From: Rallus limicola
Taxonomy: Eukaryota; Chordata; Aves; Gruiformes; Rallidae
Assembly (NCBI GenBank): GCA_022605955.1
Contig: JAKCOZ010000032.1
Span: 2,356,001 to 2,420,000, forward strand
DNA length: 64,000 nt
Direction: 5' to 3'
Under the pieces are notes generated by a model. That model was not told the DNA's origin. It saw only the letters and a program-made list of their open reading frames with translations, and did no database searches. Below, in pieces: positions 61,356 through 64,000 of this stretch. Numbering within the stretch: position 1 is the stretch's first letter; each line of letters begins with the position of its first letter. The translations under genes and the position numbers were made by a program.

Positions 61356-63899
61356 CTTCCCAGCAGTACTGTTTGCCAGGCTTCAAGTCAGACAATAAAT
61401 TCAAGATTGCTCCTTCACACCCAGTTTCAGTTCCTGGTTTACCTGTGCAGGATGTCAGTGTAGCCCGAAGATGTCCCAGGATGTTTTTCTAATAGTTTTT
61501 AGGGGATTTTTAGTTCAGTAAGAGCATTTCCAGTACTGCTTTTACACATATGGACCCTGCATGTCTAACCCTCAGGCAGCACAACCAGCAGCAGTGACAG
61601 TGAATTGCTCCCCAGTGGATTCCAATCCCCAAGCTGGGACATTGCTTCACAACCCCAAAGATCTCTGCTCCTTTGGCATTGCACAAAGAAAGGCTGCTCT
61701 CCAGCCTGTTGTCCAGGAAAATCACATTTTCTTTGCTTTTTTTTCAGTTAGGTCCAACACAGTAGGAAAAAAGGATTGTGTGAACACCCCAATCTCTTCC
61801 TTGGTGTTATTTCTTGGCATCAACAAGGCTGTATGTTCATGGATCTGGTGATGTTCTACCAGGCACTGTGTCTGTGATTGCACCCAAGAGAGCAATCTGC
61901 TGATCATCATACCAATGGCCAGCACACCACCATCAAGGCTGTCCAAAGTACAGGGGAGCATCCTTTTCTCATCAGAAGGATCCATCTTTCAGGACAGCTT
62001 CTCAGTCCTGCAGCCCTTAAAGCCAATCCAACAACACTCATTCTTTCCTAGAGGTCTCAGACCTTCTCTAGACACACTTCTAAGGTCCTCTCCAAAACCT
62101 GCCCCCATTAACTAGTAAACCTCATCAATCCAAAGCTGTCAGCCCCTCTCAGCCTTTTTTTCCCACAAGTTTTTCTGTTGCTTTGGCAAAAGTCTCAACT
62201 GCCAGTAAGGACCATATCTGAGAAGAGAGCTAAATTACATAGCTCTCAGAAGAAATCAGATTTTCCTTCAGTCAGTGCACCTCTCCTTGTTAGCTAGAAA
62301 GGAGCCAGCAGGCCTAACCACAGACACTAGTTCGTGGGCTTTTTTTAAGAAAAAAAGCCTCCTCTAGCTCTTAAACCCTTATGGAAAGAAGCAATCAAAG
62401 CTGCTCCTTAGCTTTTACTCCACAGGATTTTGGGGAAGAACTCAATTTACAGCCTGTCCCTAGGACATTGCTTCAGGGAGCAGCTGGAGCTCGATCCCGC
62501 TGTTTAAATCTGTGACAAAAGCTGTCCTGAAAAGCTTCTCCTGCTTCTCAGCTCTTCCAAAGACACACTGTCTTGCATCACAGCTCTTGAGAATGACATG
62601 CAGATCTCTGTGCCATAATTCATCTCAAGCCCTTGTGTTGGTGAGCAATCAGAAAGCTGATACCGATGTTTGCACTTTATCTTCTCGGGTGGACAGGAGA
62701 TAAATCTAGTGTCCCTTCTCGGCTGGAGAGGGCATTGAGAGGACGTATGCTCCCATGGCTCAGACAGCAAAGGGCTGCAGGACCTCAGAACTGTGGGGAA
62801 TTTGGACATACCAGCATTAGCATCACAATCAGCAGAGTGGCAACTCCAACCTTTTTTCCCCAAGTCATGTTTCTTCTAAGAAAAAGAAAATGCTCTACAT
62901 TTAAGATACTGGGTATACTCAGCCTTTTTATACTGTCAGATGAACGCAAAAGGCGACCCCTTTCCCAAAGCAGGACTTCTTTCCTTTAAAGCCTCATCCA
63001 ACCTGAGCTCAAAGAACCATGCCTGCTCTGCTAGGTGCAGCATCTAGAGTGGACATCTGCAGAGGAGCCCCAGGGAGCTCTATGGGTGCTTGCAACCAGT
63101 GCAGTCCACGTAGGTACTGTGCATCACTGCTGAGAGGCTTTCACAAGATGCTTTGGCATGAGTGCCACTGCAATACCAACTGCATCTCTTACACTTTGGT
63201 AGCTAGTATCTTGTACATACAGCTCCAACGCTTCTGCTCCTAGAGAAAGAGCTCACATGGGGTGGGCTGAAGGGAGCAGAGGGATGGGACCCCAGCCCAT
63301 GGGATTGTGGAAGAGGGTGAGTGTGGAGGACCCCAAGAGGGAGGACCCAAATGGTGAAGGCTCTCAAACCCAACAGTGTAAACAGATCCAGATAACTCAA
63401 ATTAAGATGCGGTATTGAGTACACAGTGGAGCATCTCATCACTCTGTAGTACTCCATGAAGTTTCACTGGGTGCTTTTTTTCTTTTTTCAAAATGCATTG
63501 GGTATTCAAGAACTTTAACTTTCCCCAAGATGTTTTCCAGTGGCAGGAAAATGCTGATGCAACTGAGCAGCAAATTAAATTTAGAGCTGAAGTTGGAGCT
63601 TTTTGTGATCAAATAGTCTTTTCCCAAGGCTTCTAGCAGCATTCAGCATCCAATAAGTCGTCTGGACTGCAGGCTGGCCTCTGGCTGGGGCTTCTCTCCC
63701 AGCTTCACATGGGAAACACTGAAAGACACAGCATTTCCTGCAGAGCACTCTCATGGCAAGGGCAGTCCCTCTAGCCTGCACTGGATCCTTGGGGTACAGC
63801 TTAAACCAATGATTTTCTCTAGTTAAGACGCTGATTATTTTGCTCTGGAGAGCTCTACTGATCTGGGTTTGTATAGTTTTGGGTTTTTTGGGTGTTTGG

Positions 63900-63922
63900 G
63901 TTGTTTGTTTGTTTGTTTGTTT
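63900..63922 (+). repeat. TTTG tetranucleotide repeat
   Basis: About five consecutive TTTG units inside a GT/T-rich stretch. A simple microsatellite, likely polymorphic. Confidence 0.85.
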
Positions 63923-64000
63923 TCCACGATGGCATTGACTGTCTGAGTGTCTCATTGTAAGGAAATTTTAGGAGAAGGAGGAAAAAAAATATGCAGCTAT

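Larger units (their letters stand above)
60265..64000. other. Start of the last PRKG1 intron (incomplete)
   Basis: Sequence after the gtaagt donor at 60265. No terminal exon, poly(A)-linked 3' UTR or CR1 copy was recognised. It contains a pyrimidine-rich tract at 60600-60775, a CpG-rich block with a long ORF at 60780-61165 and a TTTG repeat at 63900-63922. The remainder looks like ordinary unique intron. Confidence 0.65.

Noticed and set aside
60265..64000. Search for the final PRKG1 coding exon (acidic, Pro-rich C-terminus)
   Set aside because: No + strand segment after an AG encodes the expected SNFDSF or acidic proline-rich motif; the exon must lie downstream.

Overview
The window looks like bird genomic DNA. 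It holds the 3' half of one large, intron-rich gene on the + strand: PRKG1, cGMP-dependent protein kinase type I. Eight consecutive coding exons can be placed to the base (33996-34092, 48525-48664, 52953-53042, 55207-55348, 57792-57955, 58882-59004, 59126-59188, 60198-60264). Every one has AG/GT borders and all phases match. Joined, they encode 295 complete residues, about residues 345-639 of the 671-residue human Ialpha isoform as I remember it. That is the whole protein kinase domain, from glycine loop through catalytic aspartate, DFG and APE motifs, plus the start of the AGC C-terminal tail. The leucine zipper, autoinhibitory and cGMP-binding exons lie upstream. The last exon (about 32 residues plus stop and 3' UTR) was not found and should lie beyond 64000.

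The organism call rests on repeats. Several CR1 LINE copies end in the ATTCTATG-type octamer typical of avian CR1. Most are short and 5'-truncated; one of about 0.9 kb (46511-47395, minus) keeps the C-terminal part of its reverse transcriptase reading frame, broken by frameshifts. A much older CR1/L3-like relic at about 20740-21840 (minus) still shows four reverse transcriptase motifs in the right order. I cannot name the species.

Layout: 1-33995 is intron upstream of the first visible exon; 34093-48524 is a 14.4 kb intron; then introns of 4.3, 2.2, 2.4, 0.9, 0.1 and 1.0 kb separate the remaining exons; 60265-64000 is the beginning of the last intron. The introns hold CR1 copies, short AT-rich microsatellites, homopolymer and pyrimidine tracts, and a few stretches that look like non-coding regulatory sequence. 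I see no second protein-coding gene, no convincing tRNA or other RNA gene, and no CRISPR array or prokaryotic system.

Points for a second look: a weak donor on the 48525-48664 exon with an open frame running on into the intron; an in-frame intronic ATG in good Kozak context just before the first kinase exon; a perfect 22-bp palindrome carrying two inverted GCGTGGG motifs followed directly by a second hairpin; a CpG-rich block with a 191-codon ORF in the last intron; and protein-like debris at 18057-18670. I found no evidence of a previously undescribed system; this is mostly ordinary avian intron.
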